Shown here: piece after piece, positions 27,061 to 39,566 of the stretch
Layout: every line of letters begins with the position of its first letter
Numbering within the stretch: the stretch's first letter is position 1
Origin: Dirofilaria immitis
Lineage: Eukaryota > Nematoda > Chromadorea > Rhabditida > Onchocercidae
Assembly (NCBI GenBank): GCA_024305405.1
Contig: JAKNDB010000068.1
Location: 6,315,501 to 6,379,500 of the forward strand
DNA: 64,000 nucleotides
Direction: 5' to 3'
Made by a program: the position numbers and the translations under genes
The notes under the pieces: generated by a model
What the model saw: only the letters and a program-made list of their open reading frames with translations
Database searches by the model: none
What the model was told of the DNA's origin: nothing

Positions 27061-30000
27061 AATTCCTTTCTACAATTTCTTTAAAACTATTCCATAATTT
27101 CAGCAGTTGGGCATATGCTTTTGATGGTGAGATACATGATACAAGAAGCTCAATGAGTAGTTAACGCTTTCGAACAGCCTGAATCATATTTTGTTATATT
27201 CGAACTATTTATTGTTCAACCATTTCATTAAAAATACAGCTAGCATTTCCTTCCTAAAACTCTATCCATCATCTCTTCAGCCATTTTGTTTTTACTTTGC
27301 AAAAGTTATCTTACGTTTTCGAATTTATTCTTACAAGCAATTAGAATAGTTTATCAGTCATTGGGACATTTTTCTAGGTAAATATTTTCTTATACCTTAA
27401 GCAGTATATTTTATCTCTGTAAAATATAAAATTTATCTATGATACGATCTTTTAAGTGGATTTTCTCTACAGATGATATGACATTATATATTATATATAT
27501 TGTCATATCATTTCAAATAGATTTTAAACTAGATATTTTGATCTGATTCTAAACTTAATATTTAGATTTAAAAAATTTTTTATTAAAAACTACAGACTAG
27601 CTAGAAACAAATAAGTGTTACATTTTTAATGAAACCAAGATTCCAAAAATAAACTTGAAAATTGATTTTTAGATTTTTCAATTCTGTTGAGATCTCTGTT
27701 TAATAATAAAATTAGGAATTCTTGTGTGAAAAGTTTTCGAATTTATTCTTACAAGCAATGAAGCTATTTTAATAAAGAAAGAGGTTATTTAAATATCGAC
27801 ATTACAATACTAACTGTTACATCTTATTCTAACCGTAAATGAATAATGATTTCAATTCTCTCATCTGACTGAGAAATAGAATAAAACTTAAAAATAAAAA
27901 TTAGAAAATGAAACGAATCGTCGAACGGAACAATATATTCATTCGCTCCGTCACTGTTCGCCACATTTAAATCCATTTGTTTATACTGATAAGATTATTT
28001 GTTCTAATTGTATGGTATAAACAAACCTAATCTCGACTTTTGTTTTGTAAAATTAAATTAATTAGCTGAATTTGTCTTTCTGCAAACTTGGGGATCCGAG
28101 ATTTCTAGATCGATTATTCAACATTTTTATTATTTTTGCATGTCCCTAAAAATTTTTTCCAATAACTTTTACTTTTTCTCTATATCTTTTTTTTTCTACC
28201 GTGAAATTATTAGCTTAGTTTAAATTCTTTGTTAATAATTTTTAATATGTGATAGTAGATGAAGGAAGGTTTACTTTGATATATATTGCTATTTAATTTG
28301 CAAATATTATGATCAGATTTATTCATTCTGATGATAGTTTAAGTCTTGCAGAATTATAATGGAAAAGAAACTTGATCCTGATATTATCGGTTATACTTCC
28401 ATCATGGCATGTTCCTGTTAGCAATAATGACGGAGAATGATAAATTTATTGTCAATGCTGTCAATATGGAAAAAAGTTTAACTGATTTAAATTGATAGGA
28501 TAATCATGACTTGAATCTGTAAAAGTCGTGGTGAAGAAAGAGAGCTCAGAAACTATGATCTTCCACACTTTTTTTAGGACAAGTGCCGATCCTTTTCCCA
28601 TCCTTTTTTCATACTTTTGATTTTTCAATATTTTTTGCGATCACATTTTAAACTTTGCGCTTGCAAAAAGATAATTCTATAAAAATTTACTTTTTGATTC
28701 CTTTTTTACAAAAAATTAAAAACATTGCGATAGATGAAATATATCAGAAGAAAAATGACTTCGTTTATATTTTAATTCGAAATGTTTGAAGTTTCGATAT
28801 CATTTTGAAGACCAATTTTTCAAAAAATTTATATTAAAAGATTTAATGACATCATTCATCGTCATCTCGACCGTTCCGATACTATCGAATGACCTAATAT
28901 TATTATCGTCATTAGCGTCATGATAATTATAGTGATCGCTGCTAATACTATCATTATCCTCACTACTACATATTATCACCATAATCATTATCACCAGTGA
29001 TTCTTAATTTTTAACTATTACCATAAATGCTGTCTATTATTTTTTTCATTATTATATCTTCATTGTAGTGTTTTAGGTGTCGCTATTATTATAATCATCA
29101 TCACAGATCGTTGTCCTCATTTCCAACAAATCTTCCATCATACTGTGAAGATTCTCGAATATTTACTACTATTCTAAGTTAGAGTTTAGAGATAAATCGG
29201 ATATGTTCTATAATTTTTTCTCTAAGTCTTTAATGGAGAAGAATTATGCAAGTTCAATGATGTAATCTATTTCTTAACAATGCACAATTTTTTATAGGAT
29301 TTAGATAAAATTGTAGAAATTTTGCAAAGTTTCATTGTAATATTACACAATTTAAGCTAAATATTAGTTTAAATATAAATATATATGATTATTAATTGAA
29401 AACTATACCTTTTCAGATTTAAATATAAATTTTTACTTTCTTTTAATTTTAATTGTATCGTTTTTATGAAAAGAAGAAATGGAATTTTTTCAGTTTTCTC
29501 AATTTTTCTTTAATGACAAAGGTTTTCCGGGATTATTCCAGAAAAATACATTGGCATAAGCAATCATTACTTTTATTATAGTCTGTTTAAAAAGCTCTTT
29601 CATTTATAATTTAAAAGCAGTAATTTTTGTAATGAAAAATGTCCATGCTCATGGATCGAAGTTGTGCATTTCTTTCTAAAATGAATCCCAAATTGATCAT
29701 TTAGTTGACCCAAACTGACAACTTAAAAATAATTAGGAAAAAAACTGATTTCCAACCTTAGTTCTGCAATTTTTTGAAAAATGATTCTGAATATTTCACG
29801 TTTTAAACATGTTTTTGATGGAACATCTTGTTATTGTTCATTAGCGTCTGCTATTTATTTCACTTGATCTTTAAGAGAAGAAGAAAATGTTCATAAATTA
29901 TTTTTAATCATTTTACATCATGCATACTTTCTGATATCATATATGAAAAATATTTGAGGATTTTTGAGTTCTTTTTGTAATCGGTTTTAGCTAGATATTC

Positions 30001-31231
30001 TAATTTTTAACTGTTTTAGAAAATTTTTTAATTTTTAAGTAAAGCATTATGCTGAAAGATAGAATCAAAATTCTGGGCCACCATGCTTTGCTCTTTTGAA
30101 TTTTTGAGCTCTACAGACTTAGAATGTCAATATACCGTGGACGGCAAGATTTGGATAACTAATTTCTCGCAATATCTATTTCAGATTCTGAATCATCCAG
30201 TCTGATCATCATCTCCTTGGATGTTCAACTGTTGAACAATCATTTTTCATAGTGATATTATTTGGCGTTACTGATATGAAATTCGTAGCCGCCAGGGTGA
30301 CATGTTATCCCAACAAATTTGTGAGTGTGATCAATGTCAAAACAGTGACAAGTGACGTAAAGTTCTCAATGCAATGAAAAAATTGAAAATTGTTATCATA
30401 TTATCATTCTTCAAATTGTTCTAATCAGTCTTAAAGACATTTCTCTTTTCTTCAAATATTTTATTTAATTACAACAATTTTCATCAGCACCTTACATTAT
30501 TTTCTCATTGGTTCATGCGATGATTTCTGTAAAATCCTGAATTATTTCTTTACTTCATCATTCTCTGCGCTACTTATATTATTGATTACTTCTTCTCCCT
30601 ATTGCTTTTAATTTGATTCTCTTAGTCTTTTCATAATATCAATAATGTAGTAAAGTTTGCTCCATCAAACATCTTTTTGATTAGATCTGTATTCTGATTT
30701 CAGGACGATGAGTTATTAGAGACATAAATATTAATTAGTTGAATATTATTAGTTCGAAAAAATAATTGGACTGATGTACCTTAAAATATTGCTAGTTCCA
30801 AAGCCCTTAATAAGTTCTAACATTAACTTTGACAGTTCAGATTCCGATATCTATTTGCAATTTTTATCCACAAGAATGCTATTTATTATCCTATCGTTTC
30901 CTTGACCAATTCTTCGCATTCTTTCTTTTTTTTGAAAAGTCCGAAAGAATCTAAAAAGTTCTATTTCCAGGCTGTGCCTGTGTTACAGTAATTTCGTGTA
31001 CTGTCGACTTCGGAGCGCTTGAAAATACTTATCTCATTTTTATAAAAAAAACCATACATGTTGTGCCACTGATTTCATCAGCAGTGGTGACCCAAGTGAC
31101 AACGAACGACAAGTAAAAGAGAGGCGAAAACAGAAAATATCAAATCATTTATTGAAATTTGAAGAAATAAAGAAATTTACAAAATACAAAGAGACAAACT
31201 CTGAGATATATGTCCTCCATCACGCACATTT
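27061..31231. other. gene-poor stretch 5' of the cystine-knot ligand gene
   Basis: No convincing exon on either strand. It contains the inverted repeat at 27473. The last part (30950-31230) is less AT-rich and probably holds the promoter and 5' UTR of the gene at 31232. Confidence 0.45.
27473..27511. repeat. imperfect inverted repeat (11-bp arms, AT-rich centre)
   Basis: ATGATATGACA at 27473-27483 pairs with TGTCATATCAT at 27501-27511. After one mismatch the centre can pair for a further six AT base pairs. Confidence 0.75.
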
Positions 31232-34200
31232 ATGCAAACTGGCACCTGGCTAGCAGCGATGATGGCTTCGCTTCTTGTAATTATCGATAATCAGTATTGC
31301 AACTCACACCCTGCTGATAGTAATACTGGTAATACTGGTACCACTGTTGACACAAATGTCAATATATTATCTGCCGTTGTCAACGATGAACAGAAAGCAG
31401 GCACTTCGCATGACTATAATGGTATGTATGATATGATTATCGACCAATTTAGCAAAAATAAATCACCGCATCTTCGCTTAGAAATTCAAGAGACAATGTG
31501 AATGAGAACTGAGTCTTAAATACAATATAAGAGATAAGAATTGGTTAAGAAGATCAAGTTGTTTTTAACACATTTTAAAACATCATATCGAGACAAATAT
31601 GATATCGATAAGATATCATATCAAGACAATGGTCAATCAAACGGAACATTTCATGCCATTCTTCAATTTTGCTTATTTGATTTTTATATCAATGCAACCT
31701 TGCATTTGTTTATAATATTTAAATAAGTGATGAGAAAAAAGAATTATTTATTTTGGAAATATAACTAAAATTTTATAAAAATTTAGGGCTTTCTGCATAT
31801 AGTCGATTGAGACATTCAGAAAGGCAACGACGGCGATACAAGCAAATATTACAGCAAAAACAGAAGCAGCAGCTACAGATACATCGTTCTGATAGTAGTA
31901 GCATCGACGACAAATTCTTCGACAATTTACGAAGACCACTGAATATCAACAACAACAACAACAACAACGGCGATAACAAAAGCAACAGCAACAACAATAA
32001 CAATAACAACAACGGCAATAATAATAATAATAATAATAATAACAATAACAACAACAATGGTATACCAAGGAATAAATTGAAAGCTCACCATAGAGTAAGA
32101 AGCTTTTTGATCAAAAGCAAATATTCGAGAAATAACTACTTTGACATGATATCGAATGATAGCATTCAAAAAAAAGAAATAAAAGGTAAAGAGAATGATA
32201 TCAATTATGAGTGAATGGCACAACAGTTTTTCAGAAGGAAAAAGATTCCTACTTTTTAAGATTTTTAAATTCTATTTTTCAGAAAATTTCCATCAACTTT
32301 CTTCTTCCTCTAGTGTTTCATTATTGCAATTAACTAAAAAGTTTTCAAATTCAATAGTGGTAGCTGAAATTTCCTTTTTCTCACATTACTTTTCAAAAAA
32401 ACACAAAATTCCTTAGCCAAAAAATATTTTTCCGCATCTTTTGTTCCCCGCATTCCGCATGTCATCCATAATTGCTTTTCTATTGTCTGCTACTTATGAA
32501 ATATTTCAAATAATAGCATAAATGAGGAGCATATCAATCGGAAGTTTGGATGATTCTCGGACTTTTATTTAATTTTCTTAAAGAAAACATTGAAGAATTT
32601 TCACGCTTCTCCTCTTTCATCATTGTTGAAAAGGAAAAAGAGATGAAGAAAATTCCTTGCATTTTTTGAGGATCCAACGGAGGAAGGTAATGATGACATC
32701 ACTAAATGCTCACCTTGCTCATCTTTTTGCAAATTATATCACTGAAAAGAAAAAGTTATAAAAGAAGTGCCGTCTTCAAAATTTAATTTCAACCGAAAAA
32801 TGAGCCATTATATATTTCGCAGTACCGCAAAGAAATCAATGATTAAAAAAAGAACATTTTTATCCATTGAAAAAATGTTTTTGCTACTTACTAATTCAAA
32901 TTTTGAGAAGTTTTAATCTCGCAATTAAATCAGACTTAATTTTTGATCATAATTCGCTTGAGAAATGAAAAATAAGAACTTCTGAAAATTTGATTACATT
33001 CTATTTGACGGCGAGTGTAATAATTATCATTTCTAATCAATGCATAGTTATCATCAAGTTTATTTTGTTTAGTTTAATTTTTTAAAGAAAATTTTCTGAT
33101 ATACATTTATTGTCACATAGGTCATTAGTGATTCAAATTTTCACACAATTCTTAGCTTAAAAGTTTCGTATCAGAATAAGACGTTAATATTTTCCATAGG
33201 CAAATAAAACAGTTTTTAGAATTTTGCATATTTAATTTTTAGAAAAGCATTGACTTATTACAGAAATTGTGGATATTCTGAAGTCAGAATATATATTTAT
33301 TGATATTGTTGATTACATATATCAATACATTTGTTTCTGCTAAACTTCCCAATTTGCATGGGAAAAATAATTGTAGGCTTTTTAAGGATCTCAAATCAAG
33401 ACGGGAGAGGAACGAGCCATTATGTGAAAGTGATCGTAATACTGTCCATATGAATACTCCAACTGAAGAATATGATCCGCCATTTTTTGTAGAAATACGC
33501 TGTAAAAGCATCGCTGATTACGAACGACAACAAGGACGTATACCTATTAGGCGACAAGTATCATATTTCAAAAAATTTTAAAAATTGATGCTTTTATAAT
33601 TAATTCTACAAAAGCTAAGTAAGTATAGTTTTTGAAAATATTTCATAATAAAATATTCTAAAATATTTTCCACTTGAAAGAATGAAATACTCATAGTTCT
33701 TCTATTAATGAAATTTCCAATATCATTACATCTCTATGAATAAAGACGAGACGAGATATTATTCCTTTGAAAATTAAAATTAAAAAGATTTCAATCAGAA
33801 TTGCATTCTCTTAGTATGTAATTGAAAGCATTTTCAATAAATCATATGGGAAATTAAAAATTTTATCAATATTTCCTATCATGAAACCCTGAAATCATAA
33901 TTGCAAAGTGAAAACAAGTTTTAACAAACATACCGGTTATCCATTCAGTAATCAAAGAATTGTGAAGCACTTTACAGAGAACTGATTTTCGGAATCTTTG
34001 CCAGTTTCACAATGTTTTTCGCTTTCAAGCCTGATCTTTGAAAGGTGTAAGCCATTATACATGACCTAAGTTGGATCATTCGTTTAAATTTGAAACTTTT
34101 TTGCCATTTTTAAAATCTGTTTCTTTCTGCTTTTTGGTCGCCTATAAATATAGATTTTAAGTCGTCTTAATTTATCATATCTTTTAATAATAATCTAAAA

Positions 34201-34680
34201 TTAGTTAATTTCGGCATTTTAAAGAAATCTGGCAAAAAAGTGCAAAATCTATGAATTTCACGGTTGAAAACTAGAATTTAAAAACTATTTAATAGGAAAT
34301 TTAAATAATTTTAAAAGAATGAAATTATAGGCCTAGTGGATTGATTAATTTTCCTATTCGTTTCGAGAAACATTTTAGCTTCTTTGCTTTATTAATTTGA
34401 TCTTCTGATGATTGAAATACAGAACTCGCTGTTTGATATAAGAAAAAACTATGTAACTTGTTCAATTTAAATCGTGTAATTAAGTATTCTCAATTTAAAG
34501 TGGTTAAATTTGCAGACGTGTGTACATGGTATGTTACGCTGCGTGCAAAACTACAAAGACCAGCATTTTTCACGTCGACGGATTGGCTCTCATGGCTGGC
34601 ATCCATACACGATTCCTAATGTTCCGAGTTCATGTGAATGTATGTGGCCAGCGGATAAATACGGACATCAGGAACTTTAG
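31232..34680 (+). CDS. secreted Spaetzle/neurotrophin-like cystine-knot ligand
   Basis: Exons 31232-31421, 31787-32094, 33387-33557 and 34516-34680 join without any phase conflict into 277 residues. Residues 1-25 form a signal peptide (TWLAAMMASLLVIIDNQYC). Next comes a disordered, Gln-rich and basic pro-region (RHSERQRRR, KQKQQLQ) with a long Asn run encoded by AAC/AAT repeats. A dibasic site (KSRRER) follows, then a roughly 100-residue Cys domain. Its six cysteines fit the Spaetzle pattern: PLCESD, VEIRCKS, TCVHG, LRCVQNYKD and the end VPSSCECMWP, which parallels the Spaetzle C-x-Q-x-Y and P-S-C-C-x-C motifs. Spaetzle proteins are cleaved pro-ligands of Toll receptors; neurotrophins share the fold. 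The third exon could instead start at about 33286, adding a hydrophobic stretch that looks like a second signal peptide; in that case the knot would be a separate gene. The family call rests on cysteine spacing and motifs, so a Spaetzle/NGF-like fold is likely but the exact subfamily is open. Confidence 0.65.
31597..31621. repeat. perfect inverted repeat (10-bp arms, 5-nt loop)
   Basis: ATATGATATC, loop GATAA, then GATATCATAT. It lies in the first intron of the cystine-knot ligand gene. Confidence 0.85.
31949..32060 (+). repeat. AAC/AAT repeat coding for poly-asparagine
   Basis: The repeat lies inside the second exon of the ligand gene and stays in frame. It gives about 30 asparagines with a few Gly, Asp, Lys and Ser. 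Mixed AAC and AAT codons argue for a tolerated protein repeat rather than a young microsatellite. Confidence 0.85.
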
Positions 34681-37600
34681 AATATTATTTGTCTTCTTTT
34701 ATAGTAAGTTACTGACTTGGCCAATTTACTTATAGCGATAAGTTATTATCGAAAATGTTGATTATAACACGTTGCCTACATATTTGTTATAGTGCATTTG
34801 AAATTTGAAAAATACCTGAAGTTTAATGGAAAGAAATGGAAATAATTATTTTGCACCTGAAATTATTCATAGCTTTCACCTTATATTTTATGATATAGAT
34901 TTTGGATCTCGAATCTAATATAATATTAGTAAGATGAAAATAGTAGGTTGTTGATATGATTTGCAATTTCTTAATAAAATTAAAAATTTTGAATGGATCA
35001 AGTTAAAAATTGATTTCAGTGTAATAAAATTTAGTATTTCTATCTTTCTTTTTCAATTTTTTAATTAATTTCAAAACAATAAGTTATTAATTTCGTGTTA
35101 TCTTGTGTGATAAATTGAAGATATAAATATGAAAGAAAGAGAATGCTAACTATGATAAATCACTTCTAAGAATTATTTCATTCCTATAATTATTTTATTT
35201 TTGACTCTGAATTACTTTCTTAATGTGATTTTTTATAAAACATTTCGAAAATTTGCCAAGTCTCTGGCATTTCTCGAAAGTAGAATAAAAAAATCTTTGA
35301 AATTAGACGAAAATTAAAGAACTAATCACAGTTATATTAATTAATTATATAAACGCAAATTAATAGTTATCGGTTATATAGTTAAATTGAATATAAATTC
35401 AAAATATTCTGAAAATACTAATTAAAATATTGAATAATTTGCATTATAGATTCTAGAAATTCGATGATAGATTTTCCAATTATGGAAATATTATTTTTAA
35501 CTCATTCTTGTTTTGAGTACTTTAAAATTCGTTGTTTTGAGTACTTTATTTTAATGATTCTTATATTCTGAAATCAATAAAATGGATATAGTACTGGCTA
35601 GAAATGATTTGATTTTTAATAAATTATCAAAAATATGGGAGACTTCGATGATATGTTGTATAAGATTATCGTTTAAAATTTTATTTGAAAATATCATTTT
35701 CCTTCCACTTTACGACAGAAGATGAATGCACTCCGTACTTTTATAATAATGACTTCGCGATGCAAAATATGAGCAATATAAATCAAATCAAAGCTAGTAC
35801 TTTTTAATTTAGAGAAACTTATATCAAAAAGCATTGATCTAATTTTTGAATCTGATTATCACGATATTTTTAAGATTTGAATAATCGAGAAATATTGAAA
35901 GTTAACAAAACACAAAAAAATTCTTCACTTCGATTACAGTCAAAAGAGTTACTCATCATCAGCATTTCATGTTGAATGTCATACATACTTTACCATTCAT
36001 CTTTATTTGTCACTGCGATAAACGGATCTTGAATTCGATGCTTTTCATTTTGGAATATTGATTGAATATGTGTTATTGATAGTAGCCAGAAATTAATAAA
36101 TTCTAATATTTGAATTTTATATTATCTGTAAACTTGATCTGTATGAATATCCAAACCTAATATATAATGCATGTGATAAGCTTTATTTTGAATCTGTCAG
36201 ACGGACTGTTGTTCGAATGGAAAAGAATATAGTCTAAAGTATGAAGAATGGTTTCTGCGATGCATGCTACTTGCAAGTTTATATTTGCCGGAGATATTTC
36301 TGGAAAACGGTGCTATAATGAGGTTCGGAACTATTTTTTGTATATGAAATTGTTGGCGTATTTATTTTGATCATCCAATCTCCAATCATCATTTTAAGTA
36401 CAACTCTTCATTGCAGGAGCATTACGGGAAGATAGCTGGAAATGACTGTTTTGTTTTTCTCACTTATTATTTGAAATACTTTTTTCAAATGAACTTGTCT
36501 GCATGATCATGGCTGGAATAACATTCCTTTCAAATGCATAGTAGTATTACTTCCATAACTTTTGGGTAGTCATAACTTTTAATTACTTCAATGCATGCGT
36601 TCCATGTATCAATGTACATATATTATTGAAATAATAAACTTGCTTTTAATTTCTTCTACTTGATAGTAACTAAAAAGTAGGTAAAAACTTTGGAAGAATC
36701 AAAATTAATAACTTATTCATGAGTAACTTGCAATAATAGCTTTGAATGATGAAGTCATTCATTTCAAAAAATATTCCATTTTTAGTAACTTTTTTTTCAG
36801 AATTTTTTGAAGTGTAATATATGGACTGTTTCTTTAAAAAAAAAAGAAAGGAATAGAATTATATATGCGCGAAATTTGGCAAAAATGATGCTTAAGTGGG
36901 TAAATAGAATCCAGTTCTCCATGAAATTTAGTGCAATAATAACAGGATTTTGTAGTACTCAGTTGAGCCCCATCACTGATATTTATATTATTTTGCATGC
37001 TGCATTATTTCGTTTCAAATTTTTCTTCATTTAAACTTTTGGGAAATTAAATATTATATTATAATTGTACAGTTTTTAAGTAACAATACTGTCATCCGTT
37101 ATATGGAGAATATTTCTTTCATTTATTTTGTAAAAAATCGTTCGTTTGTTATTTATATATATTTTCTTCCAAATAATTTTTTGAAATAACAGAAAACTTG
37201 TGAAGTGTGAATTTAATATGTTTTAAAATTTCTGTAAGAAATGTATCTAAAAAAGGAATTCGGAACTGTTATAAAATTTTAATGCCAACATGATAGCTAG
37301 TATAAGGATGGAAAAAAATTGGAATTTTGTCAAATGAGAAAATGAGACAATAAATGATGGGAAAAGAGGTGAAAAAGAGACAATTTAAATGAAAAGATAT
37401 CGGAATATAAGAGGTTTCAAAGTTGACGAGAAATAGAAAAGAAAAAAAACATTCCTCATTTCTCTTACTCATGAGGAAAGTTTCAGACAATTCGTTGGCA
37501 TACAAATTGAATTGTAAAACTTTGTTGCTCAGAAATTTTGATTATTTTTAGGAATTGAAAAACATTCTAAGTCTGAGCAAAAATGTTGATTTAATCATAT

Positions 37601-39566
37601 AAATACTGCCCTGATTGTATAATAGTATTCTGCCATTTTTTATTTCTTACGATTTTTGTCAAATATTTCCATGCGAAGAAATGATTTATTCTGGTGCTTT
37701 TGTACTATTTGCTATGCAAACAATAAATAAGTAAATAAACAAATAACTTGAAGATCACCAGAAGATCTATCAATTTATGCAAAAGACCGGAGAATATCAT
37801 TAAGTTGGGAAATGGCTATCTCTACTGAAAAATTCGAAAAATTAGATTGGTTTTTAGATAAGTAAATAAAATTTTTAAACGAGTTTCGAAAATGCAATCC
37901 ATCTATTTCACAAAAAATAGTTCTATTATCACAACTTATAATACCCCGTTCATTTCTTCAAGATTGGAGAGGAATATTTTAGCTCATAAATTGCATTGGA
38001 ATGACTGATGACTGATTATACATCCTAATATAACTAGTCATTTGAGATATCTCAAGAGATATCTTAGCTCCAAATGCTAGTGAGAATTTGCAGATAACTG
38101 AATGGACATGATTTGAATTTCTAACATTTTTTTAAGTAGCAGTTAGTAGAAACAAATTATATATTTAAACTAATCTAATACAATAAAATCAATAATTTTA
38201 TCTTTTGTCTTTATATTAATAATATGAATTAAAGTCAAAGAGATAGAAATGAAATTGGAAACTCGATACTTTTTTAAATAAATAACTTCTTAGGCTTGAA
38301 TATCGCTTCTATTCAACTCTGCATGAGAGTTAATAGAATGTTAATAAAAAGTTAAGAACTTATAACAAGCAAAGGCATGGATAAATTAGGATGATTTTGC
38401 TTTTATTCTAATAACTGTTCCAGTCATATATATTCCTACAATGTCGATTAGGTATTGATATTCAGACTTATTGCATTGTTAATACTATAAACATTTATTC
38501 AAAGATAGAACATGATTAGCATAGTTGAAAATGCAGAATTTTGCTTGTCACTTTTTTAGATGTAAGGATTTCCTTTGATAAGGCTTTTATAGTATCTTTT
38601 TAACATTTTTTAGCATTTATATCAAGTTAAAATGCAGATTATATTTGATATCATTTTAGATTATCGTCATTTTTAGAGTTATTCTGCATTTCAACTATAT
38701 TTGCTTCGAATCAAGTTATTACTTTGATTAACTTCGGTCTATTCATTAAAATTATTGTGAGTGAAATCACAATTTACAACTGAAAAATCACAGCTGTATA
38801 TAATCAAGGATAGATAAAAAAAGAAACATCTGACTGTGATTCTATTTCTGAATTAAAATCTAAGATTCCATACTTTCTTTAAAAATTCATTATTCCTGTT
38901 TGTAGAGCGAAATTCCTTTTGAAAATTCGATAAAAATATAAAAGATGTTATTAATGAAAAATAAGGTGAAATTATCCTATACAAATCAAAAGCGGTCCTA
39001 ACTATACAAATCAATACGGTACCAAATATGTTAATTAAAAGTATCAGAAATCCTAAAGGCAATTTACTAAGGGATTCGGACGATAATGACGTTTTCAACA
39101 TCGTAGGTAGAAGTAGCAAAACATAAAAATATTATCGCTAATTAAAATATTGGAAAATCGATGTTAATTCTTTTTAAAGTAAAACAAAATTTCAAAAATC
39201 CTGATAAAATAATACAATTTCAAAAGATATCAATTTCAAACAAATCTATCACAACATGACTTTTATAGTCCTTTTCCTTATGTATTGATCTAAATGGATT
39301 GAGAATTCGTTTTTGTGTTTTCCATATCAAAATATTCACCAATTAATTAAATCTTCCCATTTTTTCAAAGTTTGAGTTACTTCAGTTTACTATTTAAAGT
39401 GAATATGTTCTACCTCAAGCATTTAGCAGTTCTATCACTCCACGAAAGAAATTGTTGAAAAACGATAAAACTTCCAACGTCTATTAATATTTCTGCTTCG
39501 ACACCTTAGATCAATAAATCAGCCTCAAATATATCAATGATGAATACGTAACAAAGAATAAACTAT
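34681..39566. other. AT-rich stretch without a supported gene
   Basis: It holds the 3' UTR of the ligand gene at the left and that of GLOD4 at the right. On the minus strand 38853-39119 is open and hydrophobic (MLKTSLSSESLSKLPLG, then two candidate membrane segments), but there is no motif or splice support. On plus, 36807-37034 is open without features. Neither is called. Confidence 0.45.

Noticed and set aside
31748..32223. Minus-strand open frames with poly-Leu and poly-Val/Ile tracts
   Set aside because: They are the antisense of the AAC/AAT repeat in the second exon of the cystine-knot ligand gene.
38853..39119. Hydrophobic minus-strand open frame as a membrane protein gene
   Set aside because: AT-rich DNA easily yields Leu/Ile/Phe-rich frames, and no splice partner, motif or start context supports it.
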